Below, in pieces: positions 31,765 to 40,065 of a stretch of DNA of 64,000 nt. The translations under genes and the position numbers were made by a program. The DNA is taken from the NCBI RefSeq assembly GCF_018326285.1, contig NZ_AP023362.1, positions 372,001-436,000 on the forward strand. Reading direction: 5' to 3'. The notes beneath the pieces were generated by a model. The model did no database searches and was not told the origin of the DNA. It worked only from the letters and a program-made list of their open reading frames with translations. Each line of letters starts with the position of its first letter. Position 1 is the stretch's first letter. Origin of the DNA: Mycolicibacterium sp. TY81. Lineage in GTDB: Bacteria > Actinomycetota > Actinomycetes > Mycobacteriales > Mycobacteriaceae.

Positions 31765-32039
31765 GACGTGTTGTTCGGACAGGCGACGTCGGCCCACACG
31801 ACGTCACCCTCGGCCGGTTCGTCGGAGGACGGGTTGTTGACGCGGACCACGGTGCAGCGGGGCAGGAGCACCGGCTTGTTGCCGTTGAGCCAGTTGATCC
31901 TGACGGTGTAGCCCTCGGCCTCGAGGTCTCTGATCACGGCGTCCGCGCCATTGGCGTGGGCGGCGGGTGCGGTGATGCCGGTGAGCACACCACTGGCAAC
32001 GACCAACGCGACTACGGTGGAGCTGCTCCCAATTTTCAT
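31761..32039 (-). CDS. Small secreted hypothetical protein
   Basis: 92 residues with a clear signal peptide (hydrophobic 9-25, probable cleavage after AHA near residue 29). The mature 63 residues begin NGADAVIRDLEAEGYTVRIN and contain two cysteines (PRCTVV and VACPNN) that could form a disulfide. This is a common type of small exported mycobacterial protein; I do not recognise a function. Confidence 0.7.
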   Translation of the reverse strand: MKIGSSSTVVALVVASGVLTGITAPAAHANGADAVIRDLEAEGYTVRINWLNGNKPVLLPRCTVVRVNNPSSDEPAEGDVVWADVACPNNTS

Positions 32040-32082
32040 TGGAAGATCATGCCCGAACGGTTGTCACCGGCGGTCCGTTTTG

Positions 32083-33480
32083 TTAAAGGACGGTGGCACT
32101 CAGCGCGGTGCGAACCTCGGCCACGGCGCGCTCGGCCGCGCGTACCGCGCCTTCGAGGTAGCTCTCGAACTCGGGCGCGGTCTCGGTGCCGGCCCAGTGC
32201 AGCCGGTCCACCGGGACGGTCGCGGCATCGGTGTATCCCGTCAGCACCCCCGGTGCGCGCGTGCCGACACAACCGTTGATCCACGGTTCGTCGACCCAGG
32301 ATTTCTCTACCACCGCAACGGGATTCGCCGCTTCGGGCCCGAAAAGCGTGACCAGATCGCGCACGAATGCCGAGTGGCGCGCCGCGGGGTCGTTGAGTAC
32401 CTCGTCGGTCCAGGTGAAGCCCGGACCTGCACCTGCCGTACCGACGAAGACCAGCAAGACGCCCACACTGCCGTCCGCCGGGGAGTTGTCGACCACGAAA
32501 TGCGCGATCGGCAGGTCGGTGAGGGCCGATCCGTTGAAGCCCTGCTTGCGCCAGAACGGCTTGTCGTAGACCGCGAACACCTTGGTTTCGGTGCCGTTGT
32601 GCCAGGCCCGCTGCAGGGCCGAGCGACGCACCGGCAGTTCGGGAGTGACACGAATCCGGCCCGCGTCGGCCGGGCTCATGGCCACGATGACGCGCCGACA
32701 GCGCACGTCCGCACGCGCCGACCGGACCAGCACCTCGTGGTCGAGCTGGTGAATCTCGGTGACGGGAGAGTCCAGCAGCACCCGGTCATCCAGCCGGTCG
32801 GCGAGCGTCGTGGACACCAGCTGCATGCCACCGACCACCCGGGAGTCCTGTGCACCGTCTCGGGTGTTGACCATGAAGCTGATTCCGCCCGAGGTGGCGA
32901 TCTGGTGCAGCACCTTGAGCAGTGAGACCCGGTGCGGGTCTTCGGCATACATCATGGTGAAGCAGGTGGTGAACAGGTGTCGTGCCTCGTCGACGAGGCA
33001 GTTCGTGTCCAGCCAGTGGCCGAGCGTCGTACTGTCCCAGGCGCCGGCCTTCTTCGCCGTCCACGGTGTCTTGGCGGGCACCCGCTTGGCCATTCGTTCC
33101 AGCCGGAACTGGGCCTGCGCGAAGTCGAGCAGGGCGAGGGGGCCCAGCGGCGGGATGGTGCCCGTGTAGGTGCGACGCTTCCCGTGCTGCAGGTAGATGG
33201 TGTTTCCCGCGGTGTACGTCTGGAAGGTCGACAGTCCCAGCTCTTCGATCAGCGCGTACATCCGCGTGTGCAGGGCGCCGATCCATTGACCGCCACCATC
33301 GGTGACGGCGCCGTTGCCGACGTCGACATTGACGGTCCGGCCGCCCACCCGATCACCGGCTTCGAGTACCACTACCGAAAGTCCTTGTTGGGAAAGCCGA
33401 TACGCCGCGGTGAGGCCGGACAGCCCGGCGCCTACGACGACCACGTCGACGTCACGGTCGACACTCTGTGGGTTGGTCAT
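32083..33480 (-). CDS. FAD-dependent amine oxidase
   Basis: 465 residues. N-terminal Rossmann dinucleotide motif VVVGAGLSGLTAAYRLSQQG, then VLEAGDRVGGRTVNVDVG, the substrate domain, and a C-terminal FAD-contact motif LHWAGTETAPEFESYLEGAV. This matches flavin monoamine oxidases (compare AofH, Rv3170); the enzyme would oxidise a primary amine to an aldehyde with release of peroxide and ammonia. Substrate unknown. It has its own 201-base upstream region with a near-palindrome (33517-33539). Confidence 0.87.
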   Translation of the reverse strand: MTNPQSVDRDVDVVVVGAGLSGLTAAYRLSQQGLSVVVLEAGDRVGGRTVNVDVGNGAVTDGGGQWIGALHTRMYALIEELGLSTFQTYTAGNTIYLQHGKRRTYTGTIPPLGPLALLDFAQAQFRLERMAKRVPAKTPWTAKKAGAWDSTTLGHWLDTNCLVDEARHLFTTCFTMMYAEDPHRVSLLKVLHQIATSGGISFMVNTRDGAQDSRVVGGMQLVSTTLADRLDDRVLLDSPVTEIHQLDHEVLVRSARADVRCRRVIVAMSPADAGRIRVTPELPVRRSALQRAWHNGTETKVFAVYDKPFWRKQGFNGSALTDLPIAHFVVDNSPADGSVGVLLVFVGTAGAGPGFTWTDEVLNDPAARHSAFVRDLVTLFGPEAANPVAVVEKSWVDEPWINGCVGTRAPGVLTGYTDAATVPVDRLHWAGTETAPEFESYLEGAVRAAERAVAEVRTALSATVL

Positions 33481-33516
33481 TTCTCGCTGCCTCCTGGCCG
33501 CCCGCTCGTAAAACCA

Positions 33517-33539
33517 AAACTCGATTCGATATTGAGTTT
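33517..33539. promoter_or_regulatory. Near-palindrome upstream of the amine oxidase
   Basis: AAACTC and GAGTTT are 6-base arms around GATTCGATATT; further bases (AT/AT) also pair. It lies 37 bases upstream of the amine oxidase start in an AT-richer patch, as expected for a promoter or operator. The rest of the 201-base gap holds no gene that I can support. Confidence 0.4.
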
Positions 33540-33681
33540 AGGTGTCGGCGATCGTCGCCGTCAAGGAAAAATCGATCCGAGATCGGTTTTGGGCCGGACG
33601 GCAACATCAGCCAACCCGGGCCCTGCGTGCCAAGCGAATTGCCGTCAGCGGCTACGGCGCGCGCTCATCGCCCGAGCTGAA

Positions 33682-34788
33682 TTACAGCCAGTGGTTGTGG
33701 CGGAACGTCCGGTACAACGCCGTGCACACCAGCACCATCACCGTCAGCACGGCGAAATAGCCGTAATGCCAATGTAGTTCGGGCATGTTGTCGAAGTTCA
33801 TGCCGTAGATGCCGGCGATCATCGTGGGCATCGCGGCGATGGCGACCCACGCCGAGATTTTGCGCATGTCCGCGTTCTGTTCCATCCCGACCTTGCCGAG
33901 CGCGGCCTGCACCAGTGAGCTCAGCATGTCGTCGAACCCGGTGATCTGATCGGCGGCCTGGCTGTTGTGGTCGTGGACGTCGCGGATGTAACGGCGGACT
34001 TCTTTGGAGATCAGGTCGTTGTGGTCGGACAGCAGTCGCTGCAGCGCCATCGTCAGCGGATTCACCGAGTGCCGCAGCTCGACCACTTCGCGCTTGAGCA
34101 GGTAGATGCTCTCGATGTCGGTCTGGGTGTGTGAGGAGAAGACGCTCTGTTCGATGGTGTCGATGTCGGTCTCGACCAGCGCGGTGACTTCGAGGTAGCT
34201 GTCCACCACATGGTCGGCGATGGCGTGCATCACCGCGTACGGCCCCAGCGTGAGGATGGTGGGCGACTCGTCGAGCCGGTGCCGCACACCGGCCAGTCCG
34301 CTGTGCTCGCCGTGCCGCACGGTGACGACGAAGTCGGGCCCGACGAACACCATGATCTCGCCGGTCTCGACGATCTCGCGGGCATTGGCCACGGACTCGT
34401 GTTCAACGTAGCTGACCGTCTTGAGCACCAGGAACAGGGTCTGGTCGTACCGTTCCAGCTTGGGCCGCTGATGGGCGCAGACCGCGTCTTCGACGGCCAG
34501 TTCGTGCAGCCCGAAGACATCGGCGACGGCCTGCATCTGGTGCTGGTCGGGCTCGTGGAGCCCGATCCACACGAAGGCCTCGGCGCCGGCCGCGCGCAGT
34601 TCGCGCACCTTGGCGACGGCGGCACCGTGGGTGTACTTGCCGGGCAGCCGCGCGCCCATGGAGTAGACGCCGCAGTCGACAGTGGCGCGGGCGACCGGAA
34701 CGTGGATGGAGCTGGCATCGGGGCCGGCGTGCGTCTTTTTCGGGACGGGACGGAAGTTCGATGGTTGGAGCGCGCGGAACGAGGGCAT
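33682..34788 (-). CDS. corA: CorA-type magnesium/cobalt transporter
   Basis: 368 residues. A large N-terminal cytosolic domain and long stalk helix lead to two C-terminal membrane helices; the selectivity motif GMNF is present in AGIYGMNFDNMPELHW. Rv1239c equivalent. The ATG at 34788 is chosen because GGGAGGT lies eight bases upstream and MPSFRALQPS resembles the family N-terminus; an in-frame start at 34839 would add 17 residues. Divergent from the malic enzyme gene across 100 bases. Confidence 0.92.
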   Translation of the reverse strand: MPSFRALQPSNFRPVPKKTHAGPDASSIHVPVARATVDCGVYSMGARLPGKYTHGAAVAKVRELRAAGAEAFVWIGLHEPDQHQMQAVADVFGLHELAVEDAVCAHQRPKLERYDQTLFLVLKTVSYVEHESVANAREIVETGEIMVFVGPDFVVTVRHGEHSGLAGVRHRLDESPTILTLGPYAVMHAIADHVVDSYLEVTALVETDIDTIEQSVFSSHTQTDIESIYLLKREVVELRHSVNPLTMALQRLLSDHNDLISKEVRRYIRDVHDHNSQAADQITGFDDMLSSLVQAALGKVGMEQNADMRKISAWVAIAAMPTMIAGIYGMNFDNMPELHWHYGYFAVLTVMVLVCTALYRTFRHNHWL

Positions 34789-34888
34789 GCGGCTGACCTC
34801 CCGTGGGGCGGACTTCTCGGATCTGTAGACCAGTCGCAAATGCTACGCGGAACCGGCGAGTAACAATTGAGTGAAGTAGCCTGACGCG

Positions 34889-36067
34889 GTGTCAGATAAG
34901 TCAGGTGCTGTGCGCACACCCCAGGTGGTCATCGAAGATGCGGAAATTTTCGCCGCCCACGAAGGGGGCAAGCTCTCCGTAGCCCTCAACGAGCCGCTGG
35001 ATACCCAGCGTGCGTTGTCGATCGCCTACACCCCCGGCGTCGCGCAGGTCAGCCGTGCCATCGCGGCCGACGCGACCCTGGCCAAGAAGTACACCTGGGC
35101 CAACCGCCTGGTCGCGGTCGTCAGCGACGGCAGCGCCGTGCTGGGCCTCGGCGATATCGGCCCGGCGGCCTCGCTGCCGGTCATGGAGGGCAAGAGCGCC
35201 CTGTTCAAGACCTTCGGCGGCCTCGACTCCATCCCGATCGTGCTGGACACCAAGGACCCCGACGAGATCGTCGAGACCCTGATCCGGCTGCGTCCGACGT
35301 TCGGCGCCGTCAACCTGGAGGACATCTCCGCGCCGCGATGTTTCGAGATCGAGCGCGGCGTCATCGAGGCGCTGGACTGCCCCGTCATGCATGACGACCA
35401 GCACGGCACCGCCATCGTGGTCCTCGCCGCGCTGCTGGGCGCCACCAAGGTGCTCGAGCGCGACATGCACAACCTCAAGGTCGTGGTCTCCGGCGCCGGT
35501 GCGGCCGGTGTGGCCTGCACCAACATCATGCTGGCCAGCGGCATTCGCGACATCATCGTCCTCGACAGCAAGGGTGTCGTGCACTCCGGTCGTAACGACC
35601 TGAACTCCTTCAAGGCCGAACTCGCCGGCCGCACCAACCCCCGTGGCGTCACCGGTGGCATCGCCGAGGCGCTCGACGGCGCCGACGTCTTCCTCGGTGT
35701 CTCGGCCGGCCTGGTGCCCGAGGAATTCATCGCCGAGATGGCGCCCAACAGCATCGTGTTCGCCCTGTCCAACCCGGACCCGGAGATCCACCCGGATGTT
35801 GCACGCAAGTACGCCGCGGTGGTGGCGACCGGTCGCAGCGACTTCCCGAACCAGATCAACAACGTGCTGGCGTTCCCGGGCGTGTTCCGCGGCGCCCTGG
35901 ACGCCGGTGCCCGCCGGATCACCGAGGCCATGAAAGTGGCTGCCGCAGAAGCCATCTTCTCGGTCGTCGGTGACGATCTGTCGGTCGACTACATCGTGCC
36001 CAGCGCGCTCGACCCGCGCGTGGGGCCGGCCGTGGCGGCCGCGGTGGCGGCTGCCTCGCAAGCCTGA
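34889..36067 (+). CDS. Malic enzyme (short bacterial type)
   Basis: 392 residues. Malic enzyme converts malate to pyruvate and CO2 with NAD(P). Seen: catalytic Tyr in SIAYTPGVAQVSR, the GDGSAVLGLGDIGP-type loop (here SDGSAVLGLGDIGP), HDDQHGTAIV with metal ligands, and the Rossmann motif SGAGAAGVACTNI. The length fits the single-module bacterial enzymes without a phosphotransacetylase domain. In M. tuberculosis this position between corA and lpqZ holds mdh (Rv1240), a different malate enzyme. GTG start; cofactor preference cannot be told by eye. Confidence 0.92.
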   Translation: MSDKSGAVRTPQVVIEDAEIFAAHEGGKLSVALNEPLDTQRALSIAYTPGVAQVSRAIAADATLAKKYTWANRLVAVVSDGSAVLGLGDIGPAASLPVMEGKSALFKTFGGLDSIPIVLDTKDPDEIVETLIRLRPTFGAVNLEDISAPRCFEIERGVIEALDCPVMHDDQHGTAIVVLAALLGATKVLERDMHNLKVVVSGAGAAGVACTNIMLASGIRDIIVLDSKGVVHSGRNDLNSFKAELAGRTNPRGVTGGIAEALDGADVFLGVSAGLVPEEFIAEMAPNSIVFALSNPDPEIHPDVARKYAAVVATGRSDFPNQINNVLAFPGVFRGALDAGARRITEAMKVAAAEAIFSVVGDDLSVDYIVPSALDPRVGPAVAAAVAAASQA

Positions 36068-36072
36068 ACACC

Positions 36073-36933
36073 ATGAGCCGCCGGGTCGCGGCGGGCGGTG
36101 TGGCGCTGGCCGCACTGCTCACCGCGGCGACGGCGGGCTGCAGCAGCGGGCAGTCCGTGCCCGGGCCTCCGGCGTTGACCGTCGGCGCGGCACCGACCGC
36201 CGAGTCGAAACTGCTCGCGCATCTGTACTCGGCGGCGCTGGGGTACTTCGGTATCCCGACCCGGGTGCACCTGGTCCCGGATCCTGTTGCGGCACTTGAC
36301 TCCGCCGATGTGACGGTGGCGCCCGGGCTGACCGGTGAACTGCTCGTCAGATTCGTCCCGCATGCCACGGCACGGGCCGACGAGCAGGTGTACCGGTCGA
36401 TGATCTCGGCGCTGCCCGAAGGTGTCGCCGCCGCCGACTACACGGCGTCGGCACAGGACAAGCCGGCCGTCGCGGTCACCGCGGCGACCGCGGACCGCTG
36501 GGCCAAGCGGGATGTCGCGGCGCTGCCGGGGCACTGCGGCGGATTGTCCGTCGGGGTGGTGACGGGCGACGCGCATCCGGCTCGGGTGGGGGACTGCATC
36601 CTGCCGGCCGCTCGTGAATTCAAGGACAGCGCAAGCCTTTTCGACGCGTTGCAGGCGGGTGCGGTGACGGTGGCCTGGACCTCGACGGCGGCGCCCGCGG
36701 TACCGTCCGGGGTGACGGTACTGACCGACCGGACGTCGCTGATCCGCGCCGAGAACGTGGTGCCCTTGTACCGGCGCAATGTCCTGGCCGAGCAACAGGT
36801 GTTGGCGCTCAACGGAATTGCCGGCGAACTGGACACCGCGACGCTGACCGACATGATCGGTCAGGTCGACAAGGGTGCCGATCCGGCGGCCGTGGCGGGT
36901 GCGTGGCTGGCCCAGCATCCGCTGGACCACTAG
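36073..36933 (+). CDS. lpqZ: Substrate-binding-like lipoprotein LpqZ
   Basis: 286 residues. Signal peptide ending in a lipobox, ATAGC with the lipidated Cys at residue 23. The mature protein resembles OpuAC/glycine-betaine-type binding proteins (TVGAAPTAESKLLAHLY at the start of the fold, DVTVAPGLTGELL, and DMIGQVDKGADPAAVAGAWL at the end). Rv1244 equivalent by order and length. There is no permease gene beside it, so its ligand and partner are unknown. It starts 5 bases after the malic enzyme stop, so both probably share a message. Confidence 0.88.
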   Translation: MSRRVAAGGVALAALLTAATAGCSSGQSVPGPPALTVGAAPTAESKLLAHLYSAALGYFGIPTRVHLVPDPVAALDSADVTVAPGLTGELLVRFVPHATARADEQVYRSMISALPEGVAAADYTASAQDKPAVAVTAATADRWAKRDVAALPGHCGGLSVGVVTGDAHPARVGDCILPAAREFKDSASLFDALQAGAVTVAWTSTAAPAVPSGVTVLTDRTSLIRAENVVPLYRRNVLAEQQVLALNGIAGELDTATLTDMIGQVDKGADPAAVAGAWLAQHPLDH

Positions 36934-36957
36934 CCGCGCGGGCAATCCGCGGTCAGG

Positions 36958-37060
36958 GGTTCACATGCCCTCGCGCTGCTCACCAGTAGTGGGTGAACCT
37001 GGTGCGAAGTGCGTGGTTTCAATCGCGGGGAGCAGTAGCCATTCTGATTGAAGCCACGCA
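36958..37060. repeat. Two successive inverted repeats in a 281-base non-coding gap
   Basis: GGTTCAC (36958-36964) pairs with GTGAACC (36993-36999). Then TGCGTGGTTTCAATC (37010-37024) pairs with GATTGAAGCCACGCA (37046-37060), 14 of 15 bases. A partial third copy, CTGGCTTCAAC, lies at about 37084-37094. The gap between the lpqZ and SDR stops (36934-37214) holds no credible gene. Both genes point into it, so these folds may limit read-through, or the region is a dispersed repeat. Confidence 0.65.
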
Positions 37061-37214
37061 CCGTTCCGCGCCGCGAAACGTCCCTGGCTTCAACAACAAC
37101 CCGCGGATCGTCGTCCCGGTTGCGCTCAGGGACTTATCGCCCCGCCGCTGTTGGTGAACAAGTCCACCCGTGTCTCGGCGCCCGCGGGCAGGGGTCGCAC
37201 AACTGGCCCGGGAG

Positions 37215-38045
37215 TCAACCGAGCTTCGGCAGCACCCGTCCGGCGATGGCCGCGAAGAGACCCTGGTAGGCGCCCGACCCGGTGATGCGGACGATCACGT
37301 CGACGATCTTGGCGTCGGGTCCGACCAGCACCCGGGCGTGGCCCTTGCGGACCGACTCGAGAATGATCTGCGCGGCGCGTTCGGGCGTGGTCAGGGCCGC
37401 CCTGTCGAACAGCTTGTTCAGGCCCGCGGAGTCGATGTCGGACGCCGCGGTCGAGTTGCGCACGATGTTCGTCTTGATGCCGCCGGGGTGCACCGTGGTG
37501 ACCTTCACCGGATGCCCGGCGAGCTTCATCTCCTGGCGCAGCGCCTCGGTGAAGCCGCGGACGGCGAATTTGGCTGCGTTGTAAGCGGATTGGCTGGGCA
37601 CCGCGAACAGGCCGAAGATGCTCGAGACGTTGACGACGTGCCCGTCACCCGAGGCGATCAGGTGCGGCAGAAAGACCTTGGTGCCGTTCACGACGCCCCA
37701 GAAGTCGACGTCCATGACCCGTTCGATGTCCTTGAACTGGCTGACCTCGAGATCACCGGTGAAGGCGATGCCGGCGTTGTTGTAGACCTGGTTGACCTTG
37801 CCGAAGTGCTTGACCACCTCGTCGGCGTAGAGCTCGAAGGCCTCCCGCTCGGCGACGTTGAGCCGGTCGGCTTTCACCGGCGCGCCGATGGCCTTGACCT
37901 GTTCCTCGGTCTTGGCCAGGCCCTCGGTGTCGATGTCACTGATCGCCAGCGACGCACCCGAGCGCGCCAGCTCGATGGCCAGCGCCTGACCGATACCCGA
38001 CCCGGCTCCGGTGATCACACAGACCTTGCCGGCGAATCCCTCCAT
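37215..38045 (-). CDS. Short-chain dehydrogenase/reductase, copy 1
   Basis: 276 residues, classical SDR. Cofactor motif TGAGSGIGQAL, NNAG at the NNAGIAF segment, catalytic Ser in VVNVSSIFGLF, and Tyr-x3-Lys in SAYNAAKFAVRG. The cofactor and substrate are not predictable by eye. Rv1245c equivalent. It is the downstream member of a tandem pair that agrees over nearly the whole length with the next gene, 29 bases away. Confidence 0.92.
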   Translation of the reverse strand: MEGFAGKVCVITGAGSGIGQALAIELARSGASLAISDIDTEGLAKTEEQVKAIGAPVKADRLNVAEREAFELYADEVVKHFGKVNQVYNNAGIAFTGDLEVSQFKDIERVMDVDFWGVVNGTKVFLPHLIASGDGHVVNVSSIFGLFAVPSQSAYNAAKFAVRGFTEALRQEMKLAGHPVKVTTVHPGGIKTNIVRNSTAASDIDSAGLNKLFDRAALTTPERAAQIILESVRKGHARVLVGPDAKIVDVIVRITGSGAYQGLFAAIAGRVLPKLG

Positions 38046-38074
38046 GACCGCTCCTTTGCGTTGGGTGGTGGGTG

Positions 38075-38911
38075 TCAGTGCGAGCGCGACGGCATCACGC
38101 GGGACGTGACGCGGGAGAACAGATCCTGGTATGCGCCCGAGCCGGTGGCCCGGATGATGAGGTCCAGCAGCTTGGCGTCCGGTCCGACGAGCACGCGGGC
38201 GTGGCCCTTGCGGACGGCCTCCAGGATGATCTTGGCGGCGCGTTCGGGCGTGGTCTTGGCCAGCTTCGCGTCGAAGGTCTTGGCCAGTTCCTTCGGGTCG
38301 ATGCCTTCGACCGCGGTGGAGTTGCGCGCAATGCCGGTCTTCACGCCGCCGGGGTGCACGGTGGTGACCTTGACGGGGTGGCCGGCGAGCTTCATCTCCT
38401 GGCGCAGCGCCTCGGTGAAGCCGCGGACGGCGAACTTGGAGGCGTTGTAGGCGGCCTGGCCGGGGACGGCGAACAGGCCGAAGACGCTCGAGACGTTGAC
38501 GACGTGCCCGTCGCCGGAGGCGATGAGGTGCGGCAGGAATTCCTTGGTGCCGTTGACGACGCCCCAGAAGTTGACGTCCATGACCCGTTCGATGTCCTTG
38601 AACTGGCTGACCTCGATGTCGCCGGTGAAGGCGATGCCGGCGTTGTTGTAGATCTGGTTGACCTTGCCGAAGTGCTCGGCGACAGCGTCGGCGTAGAGGG
38701 CGAAGGCCTCGCGCTCGGTGACGTTGAGGCGGTCGGCCTTGACGGGGGCGCCGATGGCCTTGATCCGCGCCTCGGTCTCGGCGAGGCCCTCCGTGTTGAC
38801 GTCACTGATCGCCAGCTTGGCGCCCGAGCGGGCGAGCTCGATGGCGAGTGCCTGACCGATACCCGATCCGGCTCCGGTGACGACACAGACTTTCCCGGCG
38901 AAGCCCGACAT
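38075..38911 (-). CDS. Short-chain dehydrogenase/reductase, copy 2 (tandem paralogue)
   Basis: 278 residues with the same motifs as its neighbour: TGAGSGIGQAL, NNAGIAF, VVNVSSVFGLF, AAYNASKFAVRG. Only scattered substitutions and a different C-terminus (RVMPSRSH) separate the two, so this is a gene duplication. The ATG at 38911 with GGGAG five bases upstream is preferred to the GTG at 38917. Closer to Rv1245c at its C-terminus than copy 1 is. The upstream 242 bases hold the tandem GGTACCAAAC repeats. Confidence 0.92.
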   Translation of the reverse strand: MSGFAGKVCVVTGAGSGIGQALAIELARSGAKLAISDVNTEGLAETEARIKAIGAPVKADRLNVTEREAFALYADAVAEHFGKVNQIYNNAGIAFTGDIEVSQFKDIERVMDVNFWGVVNGTKEFLPHLIASGDGHVVNVSSVFGLFAVPGQAAYNASKFAVRGFTEALRQEMKLAGHPVKVTTVHPGGVKTGIARNSTAVEGIDPKELAKTFDAKLAKTTPERAAKIILEAVRKGHARVLVGPDAKLLDLIIRATGSGAYQDLFSRVTSRVMPSRSH

Positions 38912-39003
38912 GTTCACTCCCTTGTGGTCGATGCGCGTGCTGCTAGCGACAGTAGCCGGTACCGCCGGTGTCGGATAGCACCGGGTGGCGCTGCGAGAGC
39001 TGC

Positions 39004-39023
39004 GGTACCAAACGGTACCAAAC
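39004..39023. promoter_or_regulatory. Two tandem GGTACCAAAC repeats
   Basis: GGTACCAAAC occurs twice head to tail (39004-39013, 39014-39023), each containing the palindrome GGTACC, one helical turn apart. The site lies in the 242-base gap between the divergent SDR (38911) and TIGR04222 (39154) genes, so it could control either. The same TACCAAACCGC 11-mer lies beside the operator at 14537. Confidence 0.5.
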
Positions 39024-39153
39024 CGCCATCAACCTGTGAATCATGCTAGGAAATGGCCGGTGCGGGCCCATTTTCATCGACGCACGCCGCCCCTGCCGCG
39101 ACGCTCGCTGCATTGCTTCTCTTCTTCGACCCGACGGCAGGGAGTTGATTCCG

Positions 39154-40065
39154 ATGACAGCATCGTGGGGCCTGACCGGACCGCAGTTTCTGGGCGTCTA
39201 TCTCGTCACGTATCTGCTTGCGCTGGCGTTGATGTACGGCTTCCGGGCCGTGTTGACGCACTCGGGAACGGCGGAAACCGATGCCGCGAATCCGCGGCCG
39301 CTACTGGACCCTTATGAAACCGCATATCTGGCCGGCGGGCCGGGCCGTACCGTCAGCACGGCGATCGCGAACCTGGCCTTGAGCGACCGGCTTCTGGTTT
39401 CCCGCGGCGGCACGCTCACCGTCGCCGCCGGCGCCACGCTGATCGACGATGTGGACGCTGCCGTCGCCGACGGGGTGTCCGCCACGCACCGCCGGAAGAC
39501 GGCGATGAAGCGGCTGCGCAAGCATCCCCGGATCGTGGCGATCGGTGAGCGGTTGCGTGCCCGGGGTCTGCTTCTCGACAGCGCTTCGACCGCCGTCCTG
39601 CGGGCGTGTGCGCTGCTGCCGTGCGCGGTGTGGGTCGTCGGTGTGCTCCGGTTGATCAACGGCATCGAGCTGCACCACAAGGTCCTTCTGCTGTTCGTTT
39701 TCCTGGTGGCAACCGGTCTGTCGACACTCGTCCTGGTGCGTGCGTTCCTTGCCGATGCGGCACACCGCCCGTCCGCGGAAGGGCAACTCGCCCTGCAGGG
39801 CATGCGCAACCGGTATGGGTCCGGGGTGGCCCTGACCGAGCCTGCGGCGGAGACCGGACGCACCGATGCGGCCCGTCAGGCACAGGTGGTCGGCGTCGCG
39901 CTGCTCGGTTTCGTCGCGCTGACCGACGACGATCTGCGTACCTCGTTGCTCGGCAGCGTCGGTGTCGCGGGCGGCGGCGGTTGCGGCAGCGGCAGCAGCT
40001 GCGGCGGTGGTGGTGGGGGATGTGGCGGCGGTGGCTGTGGCGGCTGCGGCGGGTGCGGCGGATGA
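39154..40065 (+). CDS. TIGR04222-type membrane protein with Gly/Cys-rich C-terminal tail
   Basis: 303 residues. One membrane helix near the N-terminus (about 10-30), a soluble part with the family pattern NPRPLLDPYETAYLAGGPGR and TAIANLALSDRLLVSRGGTL, two helices near 150-190, then TDDDLRTSLLG and a tail of about 30 residues made almost only of Gly with six Cys (GGGGCGSGSSCGG onward). From memory this fits the TIGR04222 ('near_uncomplex') domain, named for such low-complexity ends. The tail looks like a substrate for modification: the next gene, a DUF692/MNIO-type enzyme, overlaps by ATGA. GGGAG upstream supports the ATG at 39154; upstream in-frame starts add implausible sequence. Confidence 0.82.
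   Translation: MTASWGLTGPQFLGVYLVTYLLALALMYGFRAVLTHSGTAETDAANPRPLLDPYETAYLAGGPGRTVSTAIANLALSDRLLVSRGGTLTVAAGATLIDDVDAAVADGVSATHRRKTAMKRLRKHPRIVAIGERLRARGLLLDSASTAVLRACALLPCAVWVVGVLRLINGIELHHKVLLLFVFLVATGLSTLVLVRAFLADAAHRPSAEGQLALQGMRNRYGSGVALTEPAAETGRTDAARQAQVVGVALLGFVALTDDDLRTSLLGSVGVAGGGGCGSGSSCGGGGGGCGGGGCGGCGGCGG

Noticed and set aside
36958..37094. Possible CRISPR-like repeats near lpqZ (GGTTTCAATC / GGCTTCAAC)
   Set aside because: Only two or three imperfect copies, partly inverted, without regular spacers or cas genes.
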